From contig JAJPKE010000025.1 of NCBI GenBank assembly GCA_021323855.1, forward strand, positions 22,432 through 86,431: a stretch of 64,000 nucleotides of DNA, read 5' to 3'. Origin of the DNA: Chloroflexota bacterium. Lineage in GTDB: Bacteria > Chloroflexota > Ktedonobacteria > Ktedonobacterales > JADMIN01. The translations under genes were made by a program, and so were the position numbers. The notes below the pieces were generated by a model. The model was not told the DNA's origin and did no database searches. It saw nothing but the letters and a program-made list of their open reading frames with translations. Below, piece by piece: positions 53,611 to 62,593 of this stretch; position 1 is the first letter of the stretch, and the number at the start of each line of letters is the position of its first letter.

Positions 53611-54471
53611 TCTGTAAAAGTGACGGGCGTTTTCTGCCCAGAGTTTCCGTTTTGCCTCAGTGGAGAGGTGCTGAGTCAGTGCATCAAGCGTCTCGACCCA
53701 TCGGTCAAAGGAGGAGGCAAGCAGAATCACAGGCCAATCACTCCCGAATACGACTCGGTCTTCTCCAAACCTCTCCAGCGCGTAGGTGACATACGGGGCG
53801 AGATCGTCCGGCGTCCAATGCTGCCAATCGGCTTCTGTGACGAGACCGCTTAGCTTACACCAGACATTGGGCAATGCGGCAAGTTGAGCCAGATGGTCGC
53901 GCCAGGGATCAAGCGCATGGTCTTTGATCGCAGGCTTTCCTAGATGATCGAGCATAAACCGGGTATCAGGGCACTGGCGCACCAATTCTACGGCCATTGG
54001 TAATTGATGTTGGCGGAGGCAAAGGTCAAATGAAAGCCCATATTCTCCGACAAGTTGTACCCCACGCACAAACTCAGGCTGCACACAGAACGCCGGATCT
54101 GTCTCCCCCTGAAGATTGCGGCGGACCCCTTTGATTAGCGGACCAAGGGACTGGAGCGCCGTTAAGTACGAGCGTATCGTGTTACCATGCTCAACAGGCG
54201 CAGCGGCTACGATGCCATTCAGACGCCTATCATATGCCGCCAGACCGGTTGCCCACTTCGCCTCAAGAAAAGCATAGTGGGGCGCAACATCTCCTTCCAC
54301 AAAGACCATGCCCGTCACTGTGCTACCTGTACCCTCCTGTGGATACTCAGGCAACTCAAATGGCTGGTTGAGCGCTGGTTCTTCGTCTAACCAGGGCAGG
54401 CGAAACCGCTCTGGATTCCAGAGATGCACATGCGCATCAACTCGCTCTTGCAGGTACTCTTGCTTTTCCAT
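53599..54471 (-). CDS. amidohydrolase-family sugar lactonase (L-fuconolactonase-like)
   Basis: A 290-residue TIM-barrel metal hydrolase of the amidohydrolase_2 group (COG3618-like), whose members open L-fucono- or L-rhamnono-lactones. The metal motif is RVDAHVHLWNPERFRLPWL, later KGVRRNLQ, FMLDHLGKPAIK and VVFGSDWPV with the catalytic Asp. The C-terminus ENARHFYRLPA is the normal family end, so the adjacent IS remnant did not truncate it. It is the last gene of the catabolic operon and would hydrolyse the lactone made by the aldo/keto reductase. Confidence 0.9.
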   Translation of the reverse strand: MEKQEYLQERVDAHVHLWNPERFRLPWLDEEPALNQPFELPEYPQEGTGSTVTGMVFVEGDVAPHYAFLEAKWATGLAAYDRRLNGIVAAAPVEHGNTIRSYLTALQSLGPLIKGVRRNLQGETDPAFCVQPEFVRGVQLVGEYGLSFDLCLRQHQLPMAVELVRQCPDTRFMLDHLGKPAIKDHALDPWRDHLAQLAALPNVWCKLSGLVTEADWQHWTPDDLAPYVTYALERFGEDRVVFGSDWPVILLASSFDRWVETLDALTQHLSTEAKRKLWAENARHFYRLPA

Positions 54472-54495
54472 AGTCTTCCCATACTCTGCCTCTGT

Positions 54496-55269
54496 TCACT
54501 TGGCGGTCCAGCCCCCATCAATGACCAGCGCCGACCCCGTGACAAATGCAGCCTCATCCGCCGCTAAATAGAGCGCCGCAGACGCGATCTCTTCGGGGAG
54601 ACCCATTCGACCAAGCGGCTGGCGTGCATGTAAGGATTGGCGGACGGCCTCTTCCTGGCCGGGAAAATTGCGGGCCAGGTAGCCTTCGACAAACGGCGTC
54701 TGCACCGTACCTGGACAAATGGCGTTACAACGGATGCCGTGGCCAACAAAATCCATCGCAATACTGCGGGTCATCGCCAGTATTGCCCCTTTGCTTGCTG
54801 AATAGGGCAAGCGGCGCTCAACGCCGATCTGCGCAGCGACTGATGCCATATTGATGATGATCCCTCCCTGGGGTCGCTGTTCTGTCATGGTGCGCACCGC
54901 TTCACGAGCACAGAGAAACGCGCCGCGCGCATTGACCCGCAGCACCCGTTCCCAGTCATCGAGGCTGGTTTCGAGGATACTGCCAACATGGCTGATCCCT
55001 GCATTATTGACTAGAATGTCTAGCCGTCTATACCCCCCTAGCTGCGCGAAGGCCTCGCGCACTGGTTCTTCTTCAGCGACATCAAAAGCAACGGCGGTGG
55101 CCGAATAGCCTTGTTGCCGTATCGCCTCTGCAACGCGCGAGGCTGCTTCTGACACCACATCTGCCACGATGACCTGGGCACCCTGGCGGGCGAACACCTT
55201 GGCAATGGCTTCGCCTATTCCCGATCCGGCACCAGTGATCAGGGCAATTTTGTCGTCGAGTCGAAACAT
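54496..55269 (-). CDS. SDR, probable 2-keto-3-deoxy-fuconate dehydrogenase
   Basis: A 257-residue classical SDR: TGAGSGIG at 13-20, VADV (NAD-type acidic end of beta 2), NNAG, catalytic Ser in NMASVAAQ and Tyr/Lys in YSASKGA. The C-terminus GSALVIDGGWTAK is typical. In oxidative fucose routes an SDR of this type oxidises 2-keto-3-deoxy-L-fuconate to the 2,4-diketo acid; assignment here rests on gene neighbourhood. GAGAGGAG precedes the ATG. It lies between the LarA-like and lactonase genes on the same strand. Confidence 0.88.
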   Translation of the reverse strand: MFRLDDKIALITGAGSGIGEAIAKVFARQGAQVIVADVVSEAASRVAEAIRQQGYSATAVAFDVAEEEPVREAFAQLGGYRRLDILVNNAGISHVGSILETSLDDWERVLRVNARGAFLCAREAVRTMTEQRPQGGIIINMASVAAQIGVERRLPYSASKGAILAMTRSIAMDFVGHGIRCNAICPGTVQTPFVEGYLARNFPGQEEAVRQSLHARQPLGRMGLPEEIASAALYLAADEAAFVTGSALVIDGGWTAK

Positions 55270-55347
55270 GTGTCAACTCCTCTCGCCTCGTTTCTCGCCA
55301 TATCTCTCGCTACATTTCTCGCCACATGCTCAGCTTCGCTGGCAGGG

Positions 55348-56607
55348 CTAGATGACTTGCATGACAGTCATAGGTCCCTCAGGCAAGACGGCCACCCGGC
55401 AACGAGGTCCATACCCAGTGACCAGCTCATCAACGGTAGCTTGCAAGTCTGGCGCAGGGGTCAGCCAGGTAGTCTCTACTACGCTATCGTCTAAGCTTGA
55501 GTGGAGATAGACCTGCGCTTGTTCCAGCACCAAAGCTTGTTTTTGCACCTGCCACTGGTCCGCGCTTTGGAATCCTGGTTGTCGAACCATATCCAGTAGG
55601 GCAGCGAATGTAGGGGCGCTGGTCAAAAGTTGATGATAAGCCCCATGCGCAGGCAGTCCATCCCGGCACTCTGCCACCAACACAATCGTCCCACCGGGAC
55701 CTATCAGGCGTGCAGCAGCAGTCATCCCTTTGACGCTTTGGTATAGATTTTGGTCCAGGGGATATCCCGCATTGCTCGTGATGACTAGATCAAACCTCTG
55801 CTGGTCCACGATAGGGGCATCCTGGCTGAGATGCTCGCAGCCGCAGCGATGGGTGCTTCGATACTCGCCAGCGAAAATCCCTGTTATCCGGTGAGCAGGA
55901 TCAAGCGTCACATTGATCAAAAACTCGGGAGGACAAAGAGCGACCGCAGCGTGAATCGCTTGATGGATGGGGTTGTCATCCAGCAGCATCCATGTGGAGC
56001 GAGGATGGTCAATGAGCGCAGCACTGTGGAGCGCCTGTATCGTTTCCAGCCCTGCAAGACCGGGAATTATCCCTTTGGGTCCGCCAGAGAATCCGGCGAA
56101 GAAATGCGGTTCGATGAAGCCTGTGACGATGCGCAGATCGGCTTCGAGGTAGTAGCGATTGACCCAGACTGGTACTCCCGTCGCGGTGGTGCCCAAATAG
56201 GCAAGCATCGAGGGATCAGTTGCGTCGTGATTGACAATCGGGATCGTGTTGACGATATCCTCACCGAGCATCTGCACCAGTTCAGAAGTCGTCATGGCAC
56301 GATGTGACCCATTCCCCACCAGAATGACGAAGTGTTCTCGTGGGACAAAGGCAAGCGTTTCGAGAATCCAGGGGACGAGCAAGTGGTTCGGGGTTGGCCG
56401 GGTGATGTCAGAAATGACAATGGCAACCTGCGCCGCTGGTCGTGTCATGGTCGCAAGTGGTTCCGTGGCCAGAGGAGACTGGACTGCCGCCGCAAAGGTG
56501 GCGTGGGGATCGGGGAGTGGAGGCGTTACGCGCGAACGGACGACGAGGGTATGTTCTGGAACGCGGACACGCCGTTGTTGCATGCCGTATGGCAGGGCTA
56601 CCTCCAT
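55348..56607 (-). CDS. LarA-like nickel-pincer racemase/epimerase family protein
   Basis: A 419-residue protein of the lactate racemase (LarA, DUF2088) family, which uses the nickel-pincer nucleotide to invert 2-hydroxyacid centres. Family sites are visible: ISDITRPTP, VGNGSHRAMT (His for proton transfer), TGFIEPHFFAGFSGGPKGIIPG (His and the cofactor-binding Lys) and LHSAALIDHP. The ATG at 56607 has AAAGGATC upstream. No larB, larC or larE cofactor genes are in the window. Within this operon it could act on lactate, the expected end product, or on a sugar acid. Confidence 0.9.
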   Translation of the reverse strand: MEVALPYGMQQRRVRVPEHTLVVRSRVTPPLPDPHATFAAAVQSPLATEPLATMTRPAAQVAIVISDITRPTPNHLLVPWILETLAFVPREHFVILVGNGSHRAMTTSELVQMLGEDIVNTIPIVNHDATDPSMLAYLGTTATGVPVWVNRYYLEADLRIVTGFIEPHFFAGFSGGPKGIIPGLAGLETIQALHSAALIDHPRSTWMLLDDNPIHQAIHAAVALCPPEFLINVTLDPAHRITGIFAGEYRSTHRCGCEHLSQDAPIVDQQRFDLVITSNAGYPLDQNLYQSVKGMTAAARLIGPGGTIVLVAECRDGLPAHGAYHQLLTSAPTFAALLDMVRQPGFQSADQWQVQKQALVLEQAQVYLHSSLDDSVVETTWLTPAPDLQATVDELVTGYGPRCRVAVLPEGPMTVMQVI

Positions 56608-56626
56608 AGGTGATCCTTTCCAGGCT

Positions 56627-57568
56627 TCAGGACTGTTGTGGAGCGAACGCGTCAATCTCCTGCCACAATTCATTGGGTATCGGATATTGAGCCAGGGCAA
56701 GGCTCTGTGTTAATCGCTCTGGCTTGCTGATGCCAACGATGGTTGATACGATGCGCGGGTCGCGTAGCGAGAATTGCAGGGCCAGGGCCGCGAGTGGTAT
56801 CTGATACCGCTCAGCAAGCGCTGCAAGCGCCTGCGCGCGTGCCAACGTCTCTTGCGATACGTCGCTATACATATAGCGAGGATACACATTGGGGCCTTTG
56901 GCAAGGATTCCTGATCCATAGGGGGCAGCGTTCAATGCAGCAACGCCATGCTGCGCACAAATATCCCAGAACGTATCTGCTTCCTGGTTCAGGAGGGTAT
57001 AGCGATTGTGTGAGATGGCCGCCGCGAAGAGACCGGTTTCCACAAACCGGGTAAGCAGGTCAAGGGGTCCGCCAGCGACCCCAAGAAAGTGAATGACTCC
57101 CTCTGCTTGGAGCTGGCATAACACCTCGACGGGACCACCTGGGGCCATAGCCGCTTCAAAGGTAGTGTACTCCGGATCATGCAGGTAGCACAGTTGGAGC
57201 GCCTCTACTCCGAGTAAGCGTACGCTGCGCTCGACACTGCGACGTATCTGTTCGCCACTAAAGTCACCTGTGACCAGATCGCGGTCCGCCTTCGTCGCCA
57301 GCACAAAGCCCGGCGGAAGGCCGCCAAATTCACGTAACACCTGGCCAATCCGCCGTTCACTTTCGCCATTGCCATAACTGGCGGCAGTATCTATGAAGGT
57401 GATAGGACCAGCGAATACCTCGCGAAGACAGGCAAGAGCTTCCTCTTCAGAGACACCATAACCAAACGTTTCCGGCATATTGCCCAAGGCGGCCAGCCCA
57501 ACGCAGAGAAAAGGAACCATCAGGCCAGTGTTGCCAAGTGGGCGTAAAGAGAGGAAACGATCAGGCAT
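56627..57568 (-). CDS. aldo/keto reductase, probable L-fucose dehydrogenase
   Basis: A 313-residue AKR barrel protein resembling D-threo-aldose/L-fucose 1-dehydrogenases: GNTGLMVPFLCVGLAALGNMPETFGYGVSEEEA, FIDTAASYGNGESERRIGQVL with catalytic Asp and Tyr, LATKAD with Lys, YLHDPEYTTFE with His, and IVGISKPERL at the end. It would oxidise the sugar to its 1,5-lactone with NAD(P). It lies between the dehydratase and LarA-like genes, consistent with the first step of the pathway. Confidence 0.9.
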   Translation of the reverse strand: MPDRFLSLRPLGNTGLMVPFLCVGLAALGNMPETFGYGVSEEEALACLREVFAGPITFIDTAASYGNGESERRIGQVLREFGGLPPGFVLATKADRDLVTGDFSGEQIRRSVERSVRLLGVEALQLCYLHDPEYTTFEAAMAPGGPVEVLCQLQAEGVIHFLGVAGGPLDLLTRFVETGLFAAAISHNRYTLLNQEADTFWDICAQHGVAALNAAPYGSGILAKGPNVYPRYMYSDVSQETLARAQALAALAERYQIPLAALALQFSLRDPRIVSTIVGISKPERLTQSLALAQYPIPNELWQEIDAFAPQQS

Positions 57569-57600
57569 AGTTTGCTTCTATCTTGGCAGTAACCCAAGCC

Positions 57601-58704
57601 CTAGCCACGTAGTTGATTTATCGCACCGACGCGCTCGGAGAGAGTACCAGCGGTTCCCTGCTCCCAGAGCTGTTCAAAGCCAAAGCCAGGGGCCGACGGC
57701 GCATGTACCAAGCCATGCTCGTCTACGCGGCTCTCGCGCACGACCGGATTACTTGTTACCAGGGACTCGTAGTAGGTGTTGTTGTTGATCGCCATGCAGA
57801 GATGCTGATGGATCAAACCTGGGCCGTGGACTTCGGCGCGCAGGCGAAAGGCGTCGGCCACGTGGGCAACTCGCACAGCGCCGGTGATGCCTCCCTTATA
57901 GTTCCAACTTGTCCGCACATAGGTGGCACACCCTGCCGCAATGAAATCTGCCGTGTTCATGTGCGAACCATCTGAAACTTCGGCGACGTTGAGCGGCACA
58001 CTCACTTGCTGCGCCAGATGCTTATACGCGGTGATACTGAATTCGCGCATTGGCTCTTCGTACCACAGGTACCCAGCATCGGCCAGGACATGGCCTAAAT
58101 AAACGGCGTCTGGGAGGTCAAATGCCGCCGAACCATCATACATGAGGGGAACGGCATCACCAACGTGGGCGCGCACTGCCACACACAGTTCGGCATCACG
58201 ATGCACCTCTCCCCATCCATGCAGTTTGATTGCTGGATATCCCAGTGCGAGGCACTGATCAATGACCTCCAGATATTCCTCAATAGAGGAAAAGGTGACA
58301 GTACTCGCATAGGCAGGAATACTCGTGCGAAAGGTGCCCAAAAGCTGATGGACGGGCTGCCCCACCAGTTTCCCCGCAATGTCCCACAGCGCGGCATCAA
58401 CTAAGCCGTGTACATAGAAAGGAAAACCCTCAACCCGATCTAGCTCCCACAGACGATGCCAGAGCCATTCACGGCGCAATGGATCCTGTCCAATCAACTC
58501 TTCACGCAAGCGACGCTCGACGAGATCGGCGACAATTCGCCCGCGAATGGCGGGAACGACCCCTTCAACGCCGTCATCTGTCTGGATGCGCAAAATGCCG
58601 CTGACGCCCGCACCATCTGATCCTGGCAGTCCATCGCGCCAACGAAAGGGAGGAGAGATGGCCTCGACGGGCACGAGATCAACCTGGACGTGTCGGATGC
58701 GCAT
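57601..58704 (-). CDS. enolase-superfamily sugar-acid dehydratase
   Basis: A 367-residue mandelate racemase/muconate lactonizing-type protein. The N-terminal capping domain (MRIRHVQVDLVPVE, QTDDGVEGV) is followed by the barrel with AIKLHGWGEV (Lys base), LMYDGSAAF (metal Asp), YEEPM and NVAEVSDG (metal Glu), and AEVHGPG (late His). Such enzymes dehydrate L-fuconate, galactonate or related acids; the fuconate reading comes from its neighbours. The ATG at 58704 has AAAGGG eight bases upstream; the track adds ten codons. It starts 103 bp after the GntR gene. Confidence 0.88.
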   Translation of the reverse strand: MRIRHVQVDLVPVEAISPPFRWRDGLPGSDGAGVSGILRIQTDDGVEGVVPAIRGRIVADLVERRLREELIGQDPLRREWLWHRLWELDRVEGFPFYVHGLVDAALWDIAGKLVGQPVHQLLGTFRTSIPAYASTVTFSSIEEYLEVIDQCLALGYPAIKLHGWGEVHRDAELCVAVRAHVGDAVPLMYDGSAAFDLPDAVYLGHVLADAGYLWYEEPMREFSITAYKHLAQQVSVPLNVAEVSDGSHMNTADFIAAGCATYVRTSWNYKGGITGAVRVAHVADAFRLRAEVHGPGLIHQHLCMAINNNTYYESLVTSNPVVRESRVDEHGLVHAPSAPGFGFEQLWEQGTAGTLSERVGAINQLRG

Positions 58705-58807
58705 AACCATACCCTTTCGGTGTCTCGGAGGCAAGGGATATCTGGCTCACATGCCTCCCAGTTGTCACATGAGCAGATTGCGAGTGAAGAATTGTGGCAG
58801 AAAATGA

Positions 58808-59572
58808 CTACTGTTGGAACAGTCCGTCGCTCATGCGACGACGCACCTCCAACTCATAATTCTCGAAGGATGTCTGTATATGCTGCTGCATTTCGCGCGC
58901 TGCGGCATCGGGGTCGCCATTGCGAATCGCCTGGGCAATGGCAAGATGCTGCTTGGCTGCGACGATAGGACTGCCTGGTTTCCCCCACTGGCCTCCGTCG
59001 GCTCCCATCGCCGTATCACCGGCCCAGAAGTTGAGGCGGATCACGGTGGTCACTGCCGCAAGTAAATATTCGTTCCCAGTCGCTTCTGCAATGCCGCGAT
59101 GGAACGTGGTGTCCGCTTCGGTCCATTGACTGCCGTCTTGATGTTCTGCGCTGTCCAGTGTTGCCTGCGCCGCGTCTTCGATCTGCCGGAGAAGACGTGG
59201 TGTGATGCGGTCCGCAGCAAGGCGAGCAGTTTGCATCTCTAACGTCATCCGAAACTCGCAAAGCTGACGTACCTGGTTGGGATCACCCTGCACCGTCACA
59301 TCAATAAAGCCTGTTGCGGTAAGCGGCGAGGTCTGCATCACATAGATGCCACTACCTTGACGTGGACGCAGCACACCGGACACCGCAAGCACCTTCACCG
59401 CCTGACTCACAGTATGGCGACTCACGCCCAGTTCGCGTCCTAATTCGCGTTCTGTAGGAAGTCGGTCTCCTGGTTTGAGGCCAGATTTGGCGATCAATTG
59501 CACGATGCGCGATGCTACCTGTTGGTAGGTTTGGCGTTCGTCTCGTAGCTCTGGTCGTGGCTCAGTCGCCAT
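58808..59572 (-). CDS. GntR family regulator (FadR subfamily)
   Basis: A 254-residue repressor. The winged helix at 15-80 has IAKSGLKPGDRLPTERELGRELGVSRHTVSQAVKVLAVSGVLRPRQGSGIYV. The all-helical FCD ligand domain follows (LCEFRMTLEMQTARLAADRIT, DTTFHRGIAEATGNEYLLAAV with the metal-binding Asp/His, AKQHLAIAQAIRNGDPDAAAREMQQHI). GAGAGGATC precedes the ATG. It heads the catabolic genes and is divergent from the ABC importer, so it probably controls both in response to a sugar acid. Palindromes upstream are candidate sites. Confidence 0.94.
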   Translation of the reverse strand: MATEPRPELRDERQTYQQVASRIVQLIAKSGLKPGDRLPTERELGRELGVSRHTVSQAVKVLAVSGVLRPRQGSGIYVMQTSPLTATGFIDVTVQGDPNQVRQLCEFRMTLEMQTARLAADRITPRLLRQIEDAAQATLDSAEHQDGSQWTEADTTFHRGIAEATGNEYLLAAVTTVIRLNFWAGDTAMGADGGQWGKPGSPIVAAKQHLAIAQAIRNGDPDAAAREMQQHIQTSFENYELEVRRRMSDGLFQQ

Positions 59573-59676
59573 GATAGACGATCCTCTCCATCCCGCTCAG
59601 GAGATGGCTCCGCCTGGGTTCTGAAAAGCAGCAGACCTGTGTCCAGTGAAGCACGCTAGAGCGAAGATTGGCACAT

Positions 59677-59690
59677 ATTGGCACACCAAT
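59677..59690. promoter_or_regulatory. candidate GntR operator
   Basis: Perfect dyad ATTGG-CACA-CCAAT between the regulator and importer genes. TTGG-N4-CCAA resembles operators of FadR-type sugar-acid regulators such as UxuR. Confidence 0.55.
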
Positions 59691-59700
59691 GATGCCATAG

Positions 59701-59745
59701 ATACCACACCGCTGTCAAGAGTTGTCAGCGAATATGGTATGGTAT
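59701..59745. promoter_or_regulatory. imperfect long dyad upstream of GntR gene
   Basis: ATACCACACC (59701-59710) pairs with GGTATGGTAT (59736-59745) with one mismatch, and CGCTGTCAA inside pairs with TTGTCAGCG with one mismatch. It may be a second operator or an RNA hairpin in the regulator leader. Confidence 0.45.
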
Positions 59746-59907
59746 TTTGATAAATTGGCTGGACAATTATAGGATCTGTACTAATTCTTCTCATCCTTTT
59801 TCTTACCAGCGCTGACGCCGAAAAGTCCATAAAAGTGCATTTTATGGCGTAATACAGGGTAATGTCCTCAGTTCCCAGTTCTCGTGTTTGGTTTGTATAT
59901 CACCCTC

Positions 59908-59936
59908 TTGACAAACACAAATTGTCCTGGTAATAT
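59908..59936 (+). promoter_or_regulatory. promoter of the ABC sugar importer operon
   Basis: TTGACA and TAATAT separated by exactly 17 bp, close to full consensus, implying a leader of about 180 nt. GACAA-N7-TTGTC lies across the -35 and spacer. AATTGTCC (59920-59927) has its inverse GGACAATT at 59761-59768. Confidence 0.75.
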
Positions 59937-60124
59937 GTCACCCATCTTGAGTAGTGGCCTGACGAGTCGAGGTTGTTTTTTCGACCCTGGTCTTATTCGA
60001 GAGGGAAGCACAGCATTGTATGGGTGCGTTTGCTCGTGCCTACTTCATCCCTGCGCGAAGCATTGTCCGCTTTTTGAGCATTGACCGTTTTCCCGCTCAG
60101 TGAATTGAGCTAGGAGGTCCCAGG

Positions 60125-61447
60125 ATGCAACGCCGCTCTCGCGTATCGGTGCGCCATATGGCACACGCTGTTGTCCTACTGCTCTCGCTCTTTCCCGTTA
60201 TGATGATTGCCCTCTCGGCCTGTGACAGCGGTCCCAGCGCATCCAGCAACGCACCCATCACCGTCTGGGTTGACGCTGATCGCATGAAAGCAATTCAAGA
60301 ATATGAGGCTGCGCATCCTGGAAGCGCAGGCAAAATCCACGCGGTGGTGGTTGATCGCACCCAGTTTCCAGCCAAAGTCCTGCTCGAAAACAACATCAAT
60401 AGCGGATGGCCAGATGTTGTTTTCGCTGAGCCTGATCTCGTCGCGCAGGTTTCCGACGCCGCCCACCATTTCCCGCTTGATCTTTCCCCTTACGTCTCTG
60501 CGGACATCCAGAAGAACTTCGCCGGTCTCGATGCCTGCCGCTTCAATGGGAAGCTGTACTGCTTGCGCAATGACCTGGCGCAATATGTTCTCTATTACAA
60601 CGCTCCCCTCATGCAGCAGTTTGGCTATTCCGTGCCGACCACTTGGGAACAGTATGAGGCGCTCGGACTTCAGGTAGCCAAAGAGCATCCTGGCTATATC
60701 ATCGGCGAATTCGCCGATGCCTATGCTCTTGACGAGTACTTCTGGGGCGGCAAGTGCCCGCTACATCAGGTCACTGGAGATACCCTCTATACCAACCTTG
60801 CCAGCCCAAACTGCATGCGTATGGCATCCTTGCTCGATACACTGATCCCTACTGGGGTTATCACGACGAAAGCAGGCTATTTTGATGCAGGGATGACGAC
60901 CCTCGGCCACCAGAACAAGATTCTGATGCTTCCTGGCGCGTCCTGGATGGGAGAGTATCTGTTCAAAGGTACCCTCTATCCCAGCTCCAATCACCAGCTC
61001 GGAGTTGCGGCTCCGCTCAAGTGGCAGGCCGATTCGCAAGCCTATACCGGCGCGCTCGGCGGGGCCGCCTGGACGATCTCGAATCACACCAAAAACGTCA
61101 AGCTAGCGGTAGATTTTGTGACCTGGGTGACTACCAATCCTACTTACCTTGGTCACGAGGCCAATTTCCCGGCCTATTTGCCGACCGCCGATATCTGGCA
61201 CCAGAGCATCGCCAGCGATCCGATCTTCGCCAGTGATCCCTACCCTGTGTTGAAACAGGCGGCAACAGAACTTGATCCCACCTACAGTTATGTTCGTTTC
61301 GATGATAGAACCATCTTTGGGACCTCGGTGGTGACCCCAGTCATCACTGCGGGTGCGACCGTCAGTTCCAAGCTTTCCGCCTATCAAGCGCAACTGGTGG
61401 CTCTCGCTCAGTCGGTAGGTTACCAGGTGACGAATACTGCGCCGTAG
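60125..61447 (+). CDS. ABC sugar transporter solute-binding lipoprotein
   Basis: A 440-residue extracellular solute-binding protein of family 1 (maltose/multiple-sugar type). A signal peptide ends in the lipobox ALSACDSG, so it is lipid-anchored on the outer face. After a Ser/Ala linker, ITVWVDADRMKAIQEYEAAHPGS starts the first lobe. NINSGWPDVVFAEP, YYNAPLMQQFGYSVPTTWEQYEALG and GALGGAAWTISNHTKN are typical. A perfect AGGAGG lies seven bases before the ATG. It opens the importer operon, divergent from GntR and the catabolic genes. Confidence 0.95.
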   Translation: MQRRSRVSVRHMAHAVVLLLSLFPVMMIALSACDSGPSASSNAPITVWVDADRMKAIQEYEAAHPGSAGKIHAVVVDRTQFPAKVLLENNINSGWPDVVFAEPDLVAQVSDAAHHFPLDLSPYVSADIQKNFAGLDACRFNGKLYCLRNDLAQYVLYYNAPLMQQFGYSVPTTWEQYEALGLQVAKEHPGYIIGEFADAYALDEYFWGGKCPLHQVTGDTLYTNLASPNCMRMASLLDTLIPTGVITTKAGYFDAGMTTLGHQNKILMLPGASWMGEYLFKGTLYPSSNHQLGVAAPLKWQADSQAYTGALGGAAWTISNHTKNVKLAVDFVTWVTTNPTYLGHEANFPAYLPTADIWHQSIASDPIFASDPYPVLKQAATELDPTYSYVRFDDRTIFGTSVVTPVITAGATVSSKLSAYQAQLVALAQSVGYQVTNTAP

Positions 61448-61461
61448 GCTACCTGATGTGT

Positions 61462-61504
61462 CTGTTTCCTCAGATGTTCCACTGCGGGACATCTGAGGAA
61501 ACAG
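61462..61504 (+). terminator. long perfect hairpin between binding protein and permease genes
   Basis: CTGTTTCCTCAGATGT and ACATCTGAGGAAACAG pair over 16 bp, extended by TCC/GGG to about 19 bp with loop ACTGC. No T run follows. It probably stabilises the binding-protein mRNA or partly terminates before the permeases. Confidence 0.7.
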
Positions 61505-61587
61505 CCAGTGTTCATAACACTATCAGGCGCACTAACAGCAATACGTTTATCAGCCAGGGTAATCAGTGGTGAACGAGGAGGTTCCTA

Positions 61588-62553
61588 ATGGCGGTACTCG
61601 AAGCGCGAAAGCAGGTTGCGCCATCACCCACGAAGACCCGTGTCAAGACAGGAGTGCGGCGGTGGCTGCCAACTGCGGCAGATCTCTTTGTTCTGCCTTA
61701 TACCCTCTTCTTGCTGGCTTTTGGCATTCTTCCAGGGGTCTTCGCGCTGATCCTGAGCTTTGCTAATTTTTCTAATGGCACCCCTCAGTATTTCGCGGCA
61801 GGCCTACAAAACTATATCACCACCTTTCACGATTTCCGTTTTGCGTCTGCATTCGCCAATATGTTCCAATTCCTTCTCATTTCGGTCCCATTTGGTGTGA
61901 TCGGCGTCACCGGCATTGCGCTCCTACTGCATATGCGCACAGGCTGGTTTGCGTCTGCGATGCGCACCATTTACTTCCTCCCCGGAGCAGTCGCTGGCCC
62001 TACCTCCGTCTTGATCTTCCTTTTCATGCTCGACCCGCAGGTTAGTCCATTTAGAGGACTGTTGACGGCCATGCACATGGATCAGACCATCATCGTGATC
62101 CAACCCAGTCATCTGCCCTTGCTCTTTACTCTGCTCGGCTTCTTCGTTGGAGCGGGCGGATGGATCGTCATTTTTTATGGCGGGCTGAAAGGTATCTCGA
62201 CGGATGTCCTGGAAGCTGCTGCCATTGATGGGGCGAATGCCTGGCAGACCGCTCTCTATATCAAGCTGCCGATGATTCGGCGTTATGTGATTTACCTGGC
62301 GATTCTCACGTTCGCGGGCAACATCCAGATCTTCACGGAACCACAACTCATTGGCGCCAGCTTCGCGTATAGTGGCATCGGCACGATCAGCCCAACGTGG
62401 TCGCCAAACGAGCTTGGTTACTATTTTGCCTTCAACGACGGCAACTTTGGGGCGGCGGCGGCAATTTCCTTACTCATGGTCGCAATTGGCCTGATCGGCG
62501 CGCTGGCCATCATTCGCGCCACCGGATTCTTCCGCACCGATGCAGCAGTCTGA
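61588..62553 (+). CDS. ABC sugar transporter permease, first
   Basis: A 321-residue inner-membrane permease of the MalF/UgpA type (carbohydrate uptake CUT1). Six helices after a basic N-terminus; the EAA loop is seen as DVLEAAAIDGANAWQTALYIKLPMIRRY, which docks on the ATPase. An AP-type start (TAADLFVLPYTLFLLAFGILPGVFALILSF) is typical. GAGGAGG precedes the ATG. It is separated from the binding-protein gene by a 140-bp gap holding a strong hairpin. Confidence 0.95.
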   Translation: MAVLEARKQVAPSPTKTRVKTGVRRWLPTAADLFVLPYTLFLLAFGILPGVFALILSFANFSNGTPQYFAAGLQNYITTFHDFRFASAFANMFQFLLISVPFGVIGVTGIALLLHMRTGWFASAMRTIYFLPGAVAGPTSVLIFLFMLDPQVSPFRGLLTAMHMDQTIIVIQPSHLPLLFTLLGFFVGAGGWIVIFYGGLKGISTDVLEAAAIDGANAWQTALYIKLPMIRRYVIYLAILTFAGNIQIFTEPQLIGASFAYSGIGTISPTWSPNELGYYFAFNDGNFGAAAAISLLMVAIGLIGALAIIRATGFFRTDAAV

Positions 62554-62593
62554 GGAAAGTGCATAAGAGCATAAGAGAAGAGAGGAAATCGTC

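Noticed and set aside
59884-60084. 66-residue + ORF in the importer leader
   Set aside because: It begins upstream of and across the near-consensus promoter, so most of it could not be on the importer transcript as a leader peptide, and it has no motif.
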